From Chitinophagaceae bacterium (GTDB lineage Bacteria; Bacteroidota; Bacteroidia; Chitinophagales; Chitinophagaceae), in NCBI GenBank assembly GCA_016722465.1, contig JADKJC010000002.1:324501-388500 (forward strand): a stretch of 64,000 bases of DNA, given 5' to 3'. Both the position numbers and the translations under genes were made by a program. The number at the start of each line of letters is the position of its first letter. Within the stretch, counting starts at the first letter, position 1. The notes under the pieces are model-generated. The model worked only from the letters and a program-made list of their open reading frames with translations, was not told the DNA's origin and did not search any database. This document shows, piece after piece, positions 10,291-18,789 of the stretch.

Positions 10291-10947
10291 ATGCAACTAA
10301 ACACAGTAATTTTTGATATGGATGGTCTGCTGATCGATTCGGAACCATTGTGGAATGAGGCCGCTGCGGAGGTTTTCAGGCAATATGGTTTACAGCTTTC
10401 AAAAGAGCAATATGACAGCACAACCGGTATGCGGATAAAGGAATTTGTATTGTGGTGGTTTGGCAAAAACAATATCTCATCGGTACATGCTGCTAAAGCG
10501 GAGGATGAAATTATAGCCCTGGTAATTCATAAAGTTAAAACCAAAGCCAGGCCCATGCAGGGGCTGGAGCATATTTTTAATTTTTTCATCAGCCGCAAAT
10601 TTAAAATAGGGCTTGCCTCCTCCTCTCCTACAAGCCTTATTGATGTGGTGGTTGACAAGCTGGGAATCCGCAATTACATCAATGCAATTAACTCTGCAGC
10701 CCATTTGCCGCTGGGCAAGCCACATCCGCAGGTTTATCTGAACTGTGCAGATGACCTGCAGTCATCTGCGGCCGAATGTGTTTGCTTTGAAGATTCGTTT
10801 AACGGACTGGTTGCGGCAAAAGCAGCCGGGATGAAATGCGTAGTAGTGCCTGCTGCACACGATAGCGGCAAACCAAAATTCAATGCGGCTGACCTCAAAA
10901 TCTCCTCCCTCCAAAATTTCAACGACCTTTTATTGCATACGTTGTGA
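10291..10947 (+). CDS. HAD-superfamily sugar phosphatase (HxpB/YniC-like)
   Basis: A 218-residue HAD phosphatase that should dephosphorylate a sugar or sugar-alcohol phosphate in the cytoplasm. Motif I FDMDGLLIDSEP (residues 8-19) holds the nucleophile Asp and the acid/base Asp. ASSSPTSL is motif II. GKPHPQVYL holds the motif III Lys, and CFEDSFNG is motif IV. The DSEPLW stretch and cap size resemble HxpB (hexitol-6-phosphate/2-deoxyglucose-6-phosphate phosphatase), but substrate is inference. Confidence 0.88.
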   Translation: MQLNTVIFDMDGLLIDSEPLWNEAAAEVFRQYGLQLSKEQYDSTTGMRIKEFVLWWFGKNNISSVHAAKAEDEIIALVIHKVKTKARPMQGLEHIFNFFISRKFKIGLASSSPTSLIDVVVDKLGIRNYINAINSAAHLPLGKPHPQVYLNCADDLQSSAAECVCFEDSFNGLVAAKAAGMKCVVVPAAHDSGKPKFNAADLKISSLQNFNDLLLHTL

Positions 10948-11041
10948 TGCTTAACAAATAAATTCAATAGCTATCCCCCGTATAAACAGGCTCAATTTTG
11001 AGAATAATCCCTTGTTTTAATGAATTTACCGGATAAAACCT

Positions 11042-11049
11042 TACATTTG
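11042..11049 (+). promoter_or_regulatory. Bacteroidota -7 element TACATTTG
   Basis: TACATTTG lies 29 bases before the cold-shock gene ATG at 11079 and fits the TAnnTTTG consensus. Confidence 0.6.
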
Positions 11050-11078
11050 CTCCCTTATTAAATACAATACAAATTAAA

Positions 11079-11279
11079 ATGAACAAAACACAAGGCACCG
11101 TAAAGTTTTTCAATTCTGAAAAAGGATTCGGTTTTATCAAACATGACGATTCTAACAAAGAAACCTTTGTACACGTAAGTGGTTTAATCAACGACGTAAA
11201 AGAAGGTGATAAAGTTGAGTTTGACGTACAAGAAGGTAAAAAAGGCTTAAACGCTGTTAACGTTAAATTGATTGGATAA
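11079..11279 (+). CDS. Cold-shock domain protein
   Basis: A 66-residue CspA-family protein that binds single-stranded RNA or DNA and acts as an RNA chaperone. Both nucleic-acid-binding motifs are present: GFGFIKH (RNP1) and TFVHVS (RNP2). Length is exactly that of a stand-alone cold-shock domain. It is monocistronic, with a TAnnTTTG promoter in front and a strong intrinsic terminator behind, so it is likely highly expressed. Confidence 0.95.
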   Translation: MNKTQGTVKFFNSEKGFGFIKHDDSNKETFVHVSGLINDVKEGDKVEFDVQEGKKGLNAVNVKLIG

Positions 11280-11311
11280 TTAATTACCGGTCTTTTTTAA
11301 AAAAGCTTACT

Positions 11312-11340
11312 GGCTGTCGGTTCTCCGGCAGCCTTTTTTT
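11312..11340 (+). terminator. Intrinsic terminator after cold-shock gene
   Basis: A GGCTGTCGG/CCGGCAGCC stem with a TTCT loop is followed by seven T. Confidence 0.88.
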
Positions 11341-11383
11341 ATACAATAGCAGCAAACAAAATTGATGCATCATTGTTTGCCTT

Positions 11384-11391
11384 TAAATTTG
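11384..11391 (+). promoter_or_regulatory. Bacteroidota promoter, TTG-19-TAAATTTG
   Basis: TAAATTTG at 11384-11391 has a TTG at 11362-11364, 19 bases upstream. This matches the Bacteroidota -33/-7 arrangement. The DUF6263 gene starts at 11412. Confidence 0.65.
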
Positions 11392-11411
11392 CATCTCAAT
11401 AAAATCATCAA

Positions 11412-12311
11412 ATGAAACAAATATTAAAAAAGCTTTTTACAGTAGTTTTTTGCGCTGCCATTTTTTCTAGCTGCTCTAAACACACCGGCAAGCAAATAAC
11501 TGGTGCAAATACTCCGGTTAACAAAGGGGTTTCACTTAACAAGGGCCAGAAATTACAAATAGATAATTCCGTTAAGACCGTTAGTACGATGGAAGTGATG
11601 GGCCAATCAATGGAGATCAATGCGGATGTATTAACAACACATCAGTTAGAAGTTAAGGACAAGAAAGAAAAATCATACATCATCAGTTCCACTATCACTA
11701 AAATGAATCTCAACAGCAGTGCAATGGGACAAACAATGAACTACGATTCTGATAAGAAAGAGGACAATGACAGCGAGATGGGCAAGATGATGAAAGACCA
11801 GATCAATGTGCCCAAAGAAGTAGAACTGAGTGACGTGGGCAAAGTGATTAACATAAAAAAAGATTCCGCAAAAGCAGCCCCCGCTTTAGATAACCCCATA
11901 ATGGGAATGATCAGTAATATGGGTGGAGGCCAGGATGAGAGTACTGGTATTAACCAGACTTTCCAGGTATTAACTCCGGGAACCAAAGCAGGTGACACAT
12001 GGAATGACTCCACGGTTGCAGATGGCGTTAAAACCTATATCACCTATACTGTAAAAGGAATTGAAGGAAACGATGCTACTATCACTTTAAGCGGCAACCA
12101 GGTGATAAATAAAACGATCGATAACCAGGGCATGGAAGCGAATGTGGTACTTGAATCAAAACTGTCAGGGGAAATACTGGTGGATAAATCTACCGGCATC
12201 GTTAAACAAAGAACGCTTATACTGGATGGAACAGGAAGTGCTGATGCAATGGGGCAATCAATTCCAGTGACAACAAAAGTCACTTCTTCTTCTGTTGTAA
12301 AAAGTTTATAA
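11412..12311 (+). CDS. DUF6263 family lipoprotein
   Basis: A 299-residue predicted lipoprotein with a lipobox at IFSSC (Cys about residue 20). The body is beta-rich and polar, with repeated Met/Asp-rich segments (MGKMMKDQINVPKE), and ends in a STGIVKQRTLILDGTGSADAMGQSIPV block. It resembles the DUF6263 family of Bacteroidota lipoproteins, whose function is unknown. It stands alone between its own promoter and a terminator at 12327-12358. No catalytic motif is visible. Confidence 0.7.
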   Translation: MKQILKKLFTVVFCAAIFSSCSKHTGKQITGANTPVNKGVSLNKGQKLQIDNSVKTVSTMEVMGQSMEINADVLTTHQLEVKDKKEKSYIISSTITKMNLNSSAMGQTMNYDSDKKEDNDSEMGKMMKDQINVPKEVELSDVGKVINIKKDSAKAAPALDNPIMGMISNMGGGQDESTGINQTFQVLTPGTKAGDTWNDSTVADGVKTYITYTVKGIEGNDATITLSGNQVINKTIDNQGMEANVVLESKLSGEILVDKSTGIVKQRTLILDGTGSADAMGQSIPVTTKVTSSSVVKSL

Positions 12312-12326
12312 TAATTTTCATTTAGC

Positions 12327-12358
12327 AAAAAAGCTGTTCAAAACGGGCAGCTTTTTTA
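12327..12358 (+). terminator. Intrinsic terminator after DUF6263 gene
   Basis: An AAAAAAGCTG/CAGCTTTTTT stem encloses an 11-base loop and ends in a T-run. Confidence 0.8.
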
Positions 12359-12378
12359 TTTTACAGCAACGGGAGCAT

Positions 12379-12409
12379 AAAAAAAGGAAGTTCAATAATG
12401 AACTTCCTT
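12379..12409 (-). terminator. Intrinsic terminator of tRNA-Lys
   Basis: Read on the minus strand, an 11-base-pair stem (AAGGAAGTTCA with its complement) and a TTAT loop are followed by a T-run. It begins directly after the tRNA 3' end. Confidence 0.85.
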
Positions 12410-12411
12410 AG

Positions 12412-12484
12412 TGAACTGGCTGGGACTCGAACCCAGGACCCATACATTAAAAGTGTATTGCTCTACCAACTGAGCTACCAATTC
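12412..12484 (-). tRNA. tRNA-Lys (anticodon TTT)
   Basis: The minus strand folds as a tRNA of 73 bases. The acceptor is GAATTGG/CCAGTTC with discriminator A, the D-arm contains TAGCTCAGTTGGTAGAGC, and the anticodon arm is ATACA-CTTTTAA-TGTAT with anticodon TTT. The T-arm is GGGTTCGAGTCCC. No CCA is encoded, so it must be added after transcription. A strong terminator follows. Confidence 0.95.
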
Positions 12485-12654
12485 TCCTTTTCCTTTTTAA
12501 ACCCCGGCAATTCCTTTCAAAATCAACCTATTTTTAAAATTGGAGTGCGAAAATAGGTGAAAAACATTTTCAGTCCAAAGTTTTTAGGAAACTTTTTATT
12601 CTTTCTTTAAATTATTATTTCAATATTGTTTTACAACAGCAAGATTAAGTCACT

Positions 12655-12662
12655 TATTTTTG
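12655..12662 (+). promoter_or_regulatory. Possible Bacteroidota -7 element TATTTTTG
   Basis: TATTTTTG lies 16 bases before the SDR ATG at 12679. No well-spaced -33 TTG was found. Confidence 0.45.
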
Positions 12663-12678
12663 TACTTATTATAATATT

Positions 12679-13488
12679 ATGAGTGATTTCTTTAAAGATA
12701 AAGTAGTGGCAATAACCGGGGGAAGTGAAGGTATCGGCAAAGCCCTGATAGATGCATTGATACCCTTGGGTGCCAAAATTGCAACCTGCGGAAGAAACCA
12801 GGATAAATTATACAACCTGCAGGTACAATATTCTAATCACCTGCTGCACACTGTTGTGGCAGATATCAGCCGTTTACATGATTGTGAGAACTTTATCAAT
12901 TCCACCATCAAAACATTTGGGGGTATTGATATACTGATCAACAATGCAGGTATTTCCATGAGGGCGCTGGTAAAAGATGCAGAGATTGATGTGATCAAAA
13001 GAGTAATGGAAGTCAATTTTTTTGGAACGGTCTATTGCACTAAACTGGCTTTGGATTCAATTATTAAAAATAAAGGCACCATCGTTGGTGTATCTTCTAT
13101 TGCAGGCTATCGTGGCCTGCCAGGGCGAAGCGGCTACTCCGCATCCAAATTTGCAGTAAATGGCTGGCTTGAAGCATTAAGAACTGAATTGTCTGATTCG
13201 GGTGTAAATGTAATGTGGGTAAGCCCGGGCTTTACCACCAGCAATATCCGCAATGCAGCATTGGACAAAAATGGCAAAATGCAGGGTGAAGGACCCATGG
13301 ACGAAGCCGCCATGATGAGTGCTAATGAATGCGCCAGGCATATACTGAATGCTGTTGAAAAAGGAAAACGTACCCTCGTACTGAGCTTTAAAGGAAAGCA
13401 AACTGTATTTTTAAACAGGTTCTTTCCTTCATTTGCAGATAAAATGGTAAAAAAATTCTTTTTAAAAAATGGCGAATTAATAAAATAA
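12679..13488 (+). CDS. Short-chain dehydrogenase/reductase
   Basis: A 269-residue classical SDR using NAD(P)H. The cofactor motif GGSEGIGK is at residues 14-21, NNAG near 92, and the catalytic YSASKFA motif near 154. The SPGFTTSNIRNAAL segment and the C-terminal LNRFFPSFADKMVKKFF tail recall membrane-associated SDRs of the DHRS7-like type. The substrate is unknown. It lies 51 bases upstream of the SAM hydroxide adenosyltransferase-like gene and may be cotranscribed with it. Confidence 0.88.
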   Translation: MSDFFKDKVVAITGGSEGIGKALIDALIPLGAKIATCGRNQDKLYNLQVQYSNHLLHTVVADISRLHDCENFINSTIKTFGGIDILINNAGISMRALVKDAEIDVIKRVMEVNFFGTVYCTKLALDSIIKNKGTIVGVSSIAGYRGLPGRSGYSASKFAVNGWLEALRTELSDSGVNVMWVSPGFTTSNIRNAALDKNGKMQGEGPMDEAAMMSANECARHILNAVEKGKRTLVLSFKGKQTVFLNRFFPSFADKMVKKFFLKNGELIK

Positions 13489-13539
13489 ACTGCCTGCTCT
13501 TTTTAATCAATCTTTTTAATATACAATCACCGGTAACTG

Positions 13540-14370
13540 ATGCCCTTAGTAACGCTTACATCTGATATAGGAGAAAAGGACTTTCTTGCCGGTGGCATTA
13601 AAGGTCAGCTGCTGCAGGCCAATCATAATTTTTCAATTATTGATATCACCCACCAGTTGTCTCCATTTAATTACCCACAGGCAGCTTATGTATGCAGGAA
13701 TGCCATCAAAAGCTTTCCGGAAGGAACCATGCACCTGGTAATGGTAAACTTATTTGATGATAAACCGGAGCACCTTTTACTGGCAGAGCACAATGGCCAT
13801 TACATTGGCTGCGGAGATAATGGCTTACTGACCATGATACTGGAAGAATTGCCACAAAAAGTAGTGGCACTACATTTAGATAAAACCACTCAAAAAAATA
13901 CACTCTACTGCACAAGCGTTTTTGCCAAAGCATTTAATGAGGTACAGGCCGGAAAAAAACTGGAGGAAATTGGCGACGCATCCGTTTCCATCAATGTTAA
14001 AAATGCACTGCGTCCAATGCTGGGTAACAACTGGATTGAAGGGCAGATCATTTTTATTGACAACTTTGAAAATGTAATTGTAAATATCACCAAAGAAGAT
14101 TTTGAGACCCAGCGCAAGGGAAGAAGTTTTAAGATCGTGTTTAAAAGAGATGAAGTGATCGACAGGATCAGTGATACCTACGCCGATGTACCTGAAGGTG
14201 AAAAACTGGCACTCTTCAATTCCGCTGCCTACCTTGAAATTGCCATTAATAAAGGCAACGCTGCAGGTCTTTTTGGCCTGCAGGGGTTTTCTGAAAAACA
14301 GGTACAAAGCCACCACCAGTATGTAAACAACCGGCTTTTTTACCAAACAGTCAAAGTATTCTTTGAATAA
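13540..14370 (+). CDS. SAM hydroxide adenosyltransferase-like protein (DUF62)
   Basis: A 276-residue member of the family that contains fluorinase, chlorinase and the common SAM hydroxide adenosyltransferases. These split S-adenosylmethionine into adenosine and methionine. TSDIGEKDFLAGGIKG (residues 7-22), IIDITHQL and GCGDNGLL are the family blocks. The usual VVVDPGVG-type block is replaced by VMVNLFDDKP, so part of the active-site loop differs from the common form. The C-terminal beta-barrel region begins near IEGQIIFIDNFENVIVNI. Hydrolase activity is inferred, halogenation is not. Confidence 0.82.
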   Translation: MPLVTLTSDIGEKDFLAGGIKGQLLQANHNFSIIDITHQLSPFNYPQAAYVCRNAIKSFPEGTMHLVMVNLFDDKPEHLLLAEHNGHYIGCGDNGLLTMILEELPQKVVALHLDKTTQKNTLYCTSVFAKAFNEVQAGKKLEEIGDASVSINVKNALRPMLGNNWIEGQIIFIDNFENVIVNITKEDFETQRKGRSFKIVFKRDEVIDRISDTYADVPEGEKLALFNSAAYLEIAINKGNAAGLFGLQGFSEKQVQSHHQYVNNRLFYQTVKVFFE

Positions 14371-14410
14371 AATATTACCGTAAGTTTATCACCAACTCCG
14401 AATAGATTAA

Positions 14411-14994
14411 TTGACTTTTTTAAAAAATATATCACCCGGCGATATTACAGACAGGGAACTGATTGCTGCTTACAAAAACAGCAATAACCCTGAATACCTG
14501 AGTACCCTCTATCAACGCTATATGGACCTTGTCTTTGGGGTCTGCCTTAAGTATTTTAAGGATGCAGAAAGAAGCAAAGATGCAGTAATGGATATTTATG
14601 AAGAGCTTTGTAAAAAGTTAAAACAGCACGAAGTAGACAATTTCAAAGGCTGGCTGCATGTGCTGGCACGAAATTACTGCCTGATGCAGTTACGAAGCCC
14701 AAAAAACATGAAAACAACGGAATTCAATGCAGATTATATGCAAAGCAGCCAAATAACGCATCTGGAAAACGGAGTATTTGAAAAAGAGGAAAATTTTAAG
14801 AAATTAGAGGGTTGTATAGAGCAGTTAACAACAGAACAGAAGCAAAGCATTGAACTGTTTTTCCTGCAAAAAAATGTTACAATGAAATTGCTGAAATTAC
14901 AGGGTATGAGTGGAGCAAGGTTAGAAGCCATATACAAAATGGCAAACGCAACCTGAAGCTCTGCATGGAACAAAATAAAGTACTTAATGCATGA
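14411..14994 (+). CDS. ECF RNA polymerase sigma factor, frameshifted
   Basis: A sigma-70 family, ECF-type regulator of about 194 residues once one base is restored. Region 2 (TLYQRYMDLVFGVCLKYFKD) and the HEVDNFKGWLHVLARNYC stretch are in the first frame. At 14863-14876 the run CAAAAAAATG has seven A, and with eight the frame continues as KCYNEIAEITGYEW, a proper region 4 helix-turn-helix, ending at 14994. As read, the protein stops at 14956 with a scrambled region 4. No ATG exists; the TTG at 14411 directly follows an in-frame stop and is the likely start. It precedes an anti-sigma-like gene at 15032. Confidence 0.85.
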
Positions 14995-15031
14995 TAACCC
15001 AGTGATCAGTGACAACTGATCAGTTTTAATA

Positions 15032-16412
15032 ATGAGTGTAGAAAACAAACATATTATTTACACCGCAGAGGATATCAAAAGATACCTTAGCGGCAGCATG
15101 GCTCCTGCTGAAATGCATGCCATTGAAATGGCTGCGCTGGATGATCCGTTGCTGGCAGAAGCCATGCAAGGGTATGAAGGCATGGAAGAGAAAGACTGGA
15201 GCAAAGAACTGGCAGCATTGAAGCAAAAATTAAATACCATTGAAAACAGCCCTGTTGTCCCAATAAGCCAGGCACCTGCTTATAAGTGGTGGAGGGCTGC
15301 AGCTGCTGTACTTCTATTAGGAACTTCAGTAGTAACTGCATATATTTTCACTTCAAAAAAACAACCCGAACCTACACCTGTTGCAACGGTTGTTACCGGT
15401 AGCGATTCTCTTGCTGTTGCTTATGCCGATTCAGTTTCAGTCATCACAAATAACCCAACCATAACACCTGGCAATTCGATTGTAACCACTGAGCAAGCAG
15501 GCACTGCAGTAACATTGAACTCCGATGCAGGTAACCACCCTGCTTTGCTTGCAACAACAGAGATCAAAGAAAAAGCAGACAGCAGTTTTATTTACAGGCC
15601 GGAAACGTCCGTTGCATCTTACGATATAAAATTAAAAGACAATGCCATCTCAACTGGCGATGATATGGAAAGCAGGAGGAGCATACCAGAAGTATCAACT
15701 ACAGCACCAACGGCAGCCAACTCCCAGTATGCAAATGAAGCAACTTTCAACAATGCAGATTTGCAGAAACAGAATATAGATAAGTTCAGAAATCAAAATA
15801 ACATGAATGTAAACCCTGGCTTGAATTATTATTCAGGCGTGGTTTTAACACCTGATAACAAAGCGGTGGGCTATGCCAATATAAATACCGTACAAAATAA
15901 CAAACCGGTTTACACAGATGCCAACGGCCGGTTTAAATTACCATCAACCGATAGCACTCTGAAAGTGACTGTAACATCTGCAGGTTACAACACTCAGCAC
16001 TTTACACTTCAAAATTCAAATACACTTAATAAAATTGTGCTGCAGCCACAGGAGGTAGTTACAGAAAAGATTGGACAGTCTGGCAAAAAAAAGGCTTTTC
16101 TAAAAAAGGATAGAAACACTTTCTGACACAACAGACGAAGAAGATTATGAACCTTCCGGCGGATGGGTACAATACAATGACTACCTCACTAATAATTTAG
16201 TAATGCCCAATGAAGCCAAAGCTAAAAATATACATGGCGAAGTAGAAGTGTTTGTACAACTCAAAAGTAATGGAGAAGTTTCACAGGTAAAAGTGGCCAA
16301 ACCCCTGTGTACCGAATGTGATGCAGAAGCAATCAGGCTTGTAAAAGAAGGGCCGAAATTTGAATTAAAAAACAACAAGACAAAAAAAGTAAAAGTGAAA
16401 GTTAAGTTTTAA
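15032..16412 (+). CDS. Anti-sigma-like membrane protein with TonB C-terminal domain, frameshifted
   Basis: Joined across a frameshift this is a 459-residue inner-membrane protein. An N-terminal cytoplasmic helical part (YTAEDIKRYLSGSMAPAEM) resembles the anti-sigma proteins that follow ECF genes. One transmembrane helix (AAAAVLLLGTSVVTAYIF, about 90-107) and a periplasmic low-complexity region come next. Then follow a carboxypeptidase-regulatory-like beta domain (YSGVVLTPDNKAVGYANI) and a TonB C-terminal domain (NIHGEVEVFVQLKSNGEVSQ). One extra A (or two missing bases) near 16100-16107 separates the TonB part, giving a stop at 16126. It probably senses an envelope signal for the sigma factor just upstream. 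Confidence 0.78.
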
Positions 16413-16438
16413 CACCCTAAAAACACTCCTCCAGGTAA

Positions 16439-16468
16439 TTGCTGTTGCTCATACATCCTTTACTTTTG
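16439..16468 (+). promoter_or_regulatory. Bacteroidota promoter, TTG-19-TACTTTTG
   Basis: TTG at 16439-16441 and TACTTTTG at 16461-16468 are separated by 19 bases, an excellent match to the Bacteroidota consensus. The DUF2911 gene starts 21 bases further at 16489. Confidence 0.75.
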
Positions 16469-16488
16469 TTTCCTAAACAGACACTTAC

Positions 16489-17325
16489 ATGAAAAAAATA
16501 CTTGCAGCTATTGTGCTGATATCTTTATTGTACACACAAGTCATGGCACAGGTAAAAATGCCAGCCCCCTCACCCGTTCAAACAGTAAAGCAGGATTTTG
16601 GAATGGGCAGTATTGAACTTATTTACTCAAGGCCAGGTACCAAAGGAAGAAAAGTTTTTGGAGACCTGGTACCCAATGGAAAATTATGGCGAACAGGTGC
16701 CAATGAAGCTACCAGGATTACATTTACTGAAACAGTTGAAATTGGCGGCAAAAAAATTGATTCCGGCACTTATGCTGTTTACACAATACCCGGCGAAGAT
16801 AGCTGGGAGATCATTTTAAACAAAGGCATTCAAAACTGGGGCATTGATGGTTACAAAGAAGCGGAAGATGTGGCCCGCTTTAAGATCATGCCTGTAAAAA
16901 CAAAAACCATGGTTGAAACTTTTACCATGCAGTTCACCAATATTAAAGCTGAAAGCTGTGACCTTGAAATTTTATGGGAGAAAACAATTGCGTCAATACG
17001 CATCAGGGCAGAAATCAAAGAAAAACTAAGGGCGCAGATTGAGGCTGCCTTAACAACTGGCAAAAAACCTTACTGGGAAGCTGCTCAATTTTACAAAGAA
17101 TATGATAATAACCTGCCGAAAGCTTTAGAGAATGTAAATAAAGCTTTGGAAGGCAATGAAAAAGCTTTCTGGATTTTCTTATACAAAGCAAAAATTCAAA
17201 AAGAGCTGGGGGATAATGCAGCAGCACTGGCCACGTCCAAAACTTCGCTCACACTGGCAAGAGAAGCCAGCAATGATGATTATGTAAAAATGAACCAGGA
17301 ATTGCAGAAAGAACTGAGGCAGTAA
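16489..17325 (+). CDS. DUF2911 domain protein with TPR-like tail
   Basis: A 278-residue secreted protein with a Sec signal peptide (cleavage about after VMA, residue 20). The DUF2911 domain (about 25-170) shows the recognisable IELIYSRPGTKGRKVFG, LWRTGANEAT and GTYAVYTIPG blocks. The C-terminal part is all-helical with two TPR-like units (ALENVNKALEGNEKAFWIFLYKAK). The family is common in Bacteroidota and of unknown function. It is probably periplasmic and is flanked by its own promoter and terminator. Confidence 0.88.
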   Translation: MKKILAAIVLISLLYTQVMAQVKMPAPSPVQTVKQDFGMGSIELIYSRPGTKGRKVFGDLVPNGKLWRTGANEATRITFTETVEIGGKKIDSGTYAVYTIPGEDSWEIILNKGIQNWGIDGYKEAEDVARFKIMPVKTKTMVETFTMQFTNIKAESCDLEILWEKTIASIRIRAEIKEKLRAQIEAALTTGKKPYWEAAQFYKEYDNNLPKALENVNKALEGNEKAFWIFLYKAKIQKELGDNAAALATSKTSLTLAREASNDDYVKMNQELQKELRQ

Positions 17326-17343
17326 TTGAATGACCCCAATTTT

Positions 17344-17381
17344 AAAAAAAAAAGCAGCTTACCGGTAAGCTGCTTTTTTTT
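17344..17381 (+). terminator. Intrinsic terminator after DUF2911 gene
   Basis: A perfect palindrome around AAGCAGCTTACC, preceded by A and followed by eight T, can terminate on both strands. Confidence 0.88.
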
Positions 17382-17437
17382 GATCAACCCGGCTAAAATT
17401 ATTTTTTCTTAATTTTCAATATTTTTTGAAAGTATTG

Positions 17438-17445
17438 TATATTTG
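17438..17445 (+). promoter_or_regulatory. Bacteroidota -7 element TATATTTG
   Basis: TATATTTG covers 17438-17445 and overlaps an upstream in-frame GTG at 17445. The GTG is therefore not transcribed as a start, and the ATG at 17466 is the right one. Confidence 0.65.
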
Positions 17446-17465
17446 TGTTATCAAAAAAGCTCACT

Positions 17466-18779
17466 ATGAAACTTATCATACTCGGCGGCGGTTTTGGCGG
17501 TTTAAGACTGGCCCGCCAGCTCAGCAATAAACCCGGATTTGACATTATATTGATCGACAAACATAACTACCACCAGTTTCAGCCCTTGTTCTACCAGGTA
17601 GCTACTGCTGGGCTGGATGCAAGCAATATCTCTTTCCCTTTGAGGAAAGTATTCCACAAAAGTAAAAATGTAAAAATCAGGCTGGCCGAAGTGCAGCTGG
17701 TGCAACCGGAAGCAAAAAAAGTAATAACAGATACCGGTACTTTTGATTATGATGTGCTGGTGATCGCTACAGGTGCAGGCACCAACTTTTTTGGAAACGC
17801 CAATTTGACCGAGCATGCTTTTCCTATGAAAACAACAGTGGAAGCCCTGCAGATACGCAACCGCCTGCTGAATAATTTTGAAGACGCACTGGTTGCAAAA
17901 GATCCTGAAGAGTTGCAAGGTTTACTAAATATTGTGGTGGTAGGCGGTGGCCCTACCGGTGTAGAGCTCAGCGGCGCTATTGCCGACATGAAAAAATACC
18001 AGTTGCCAAAAGATTACCCCGAAATTGATTTCAACCAGATGAAAATTTATCTGCTGGAAGGCTCTGCCAAAACATTGGGCACTATGGATGAAAAATCAAG
18101 TGCTGACTCCAGGAAGTATTTAGAAAAATTGGGCGTTACTGTAATGACCAATACATTACTGAAAGACTATGATGGCGAAAAAATCACGTTGCAGGATGGA
18201 AATAGTATCGCCACTAAAATCGTGATCTGGGCAGCAGGCATTAAAGGCAATGTACCAGAAGGCATCAGCAAAGACCTGGTAGCAAGGGGCAACAGGATAA
18301 AGATTAACAGGCAATGTAAAATAATCGGGCATGAAAATATGTATGCCATTGGCGATGTAGCCTATATGGAAGAACCTGCCTGGCCCAACGGCCATCCACA
18401 AGTGGCACCCGTGGCAATGCAACAGGCTGATCTTATTGCAGCAAATCTTCGGCGTGTAGAAATGAAAAGCGGCGATAAAAAATTGCAGGAATTTGTTTAC
18501 AACGATAAAGGAAGCATGGCCACGGTAGGCCGTAATCTTGCCGTGGTGGATGTGCCAAAACCAAAACTACACTTCCGTGGTTTTGTTGCCTGGATGATCT
18601 GGATGGGGTTACACCTGATGCTGATTCTGGGTGTTAAGAACCGTTTCTTCGTTTTCTGCAACTGGCTGTACAATTATTTTACCTATGACCAAAACCTGCG
18701 CCTGATCTTTAAGCAGTTTTACAGGGAAGGTAAAATACAGGTTAAAAAAAGCAGTATAAATAATATTCAATCCCCGTAA
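17466..18779 (+). CDS. ndh: Type II NADH dehydrogenase (NAD(P)/FAD-dependent oxidoreductase)
   Basis: A 437-residue single-subunit NADH:quinone oxidoreductase that passes electrons from NADH to menaquinone without pumping protons. The FAD-binding GGGFGGLRLARQL is at the N-terminus, the NADH-binding VVGGGPTGVELSGAI near residue 160, and the FAD-closing YAIGDVA motif near 296. The C-terminal hydrophobic/aromatic segment (FVAWMIWMGLHLMLILGV) fits membrane anchoring as in NDH-2. The start is ATG 17466, as a GTG at 17445 lies inside the promoter element. Confidence 0.9.
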   Translation: MKLIILGGGFGGLRLARQLSNKPGFDIILIDKHNYHQFQPLFYQVATAGLDASNISFPLRKVFHKSKNVKIRLAEVQLVQPEAKKVITDTGTFDYDVLVIATGAGTNFFGNANLTEHAFPMKTTVEALQIRNRLLNNFEDALVAKDPEELQGLLNIVVVGGGPTGVELSGAIADMKKYQLPKDYPEIDFNQMKIYLLEGSAKTLGTMDEKSSADSRKYLEKLGVTVMTNTLLKDYDGEKITLQDGNSIATKIVIWAAGIKGNVPEGISKDLVARGNRIKINRQCKIIGHENMYAIGDVAYMEEPAWPNGHPQVAPVAMQQADLIAANLRRVEMKSGDKKLQEFVYNDKGSMATVGRNLAVVDVPKPKLHFRGFVAWMIWMGLHLMLILGVKNRFFVFCNWLYNYFTYDQNLRLIFKQFYREGKIQVKKSSINNIQSP

Positions 18780-18789
18780 ATAAGTTGAT

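Noticed and set aside
14872..14880. Programmed -1 frameshift at the A-run of the sigma factor
   Set aside because: Mechanically possible on seven A, but no stimulatory hairpin is obvious and six other genes show similar indels that fit sequencing error better.
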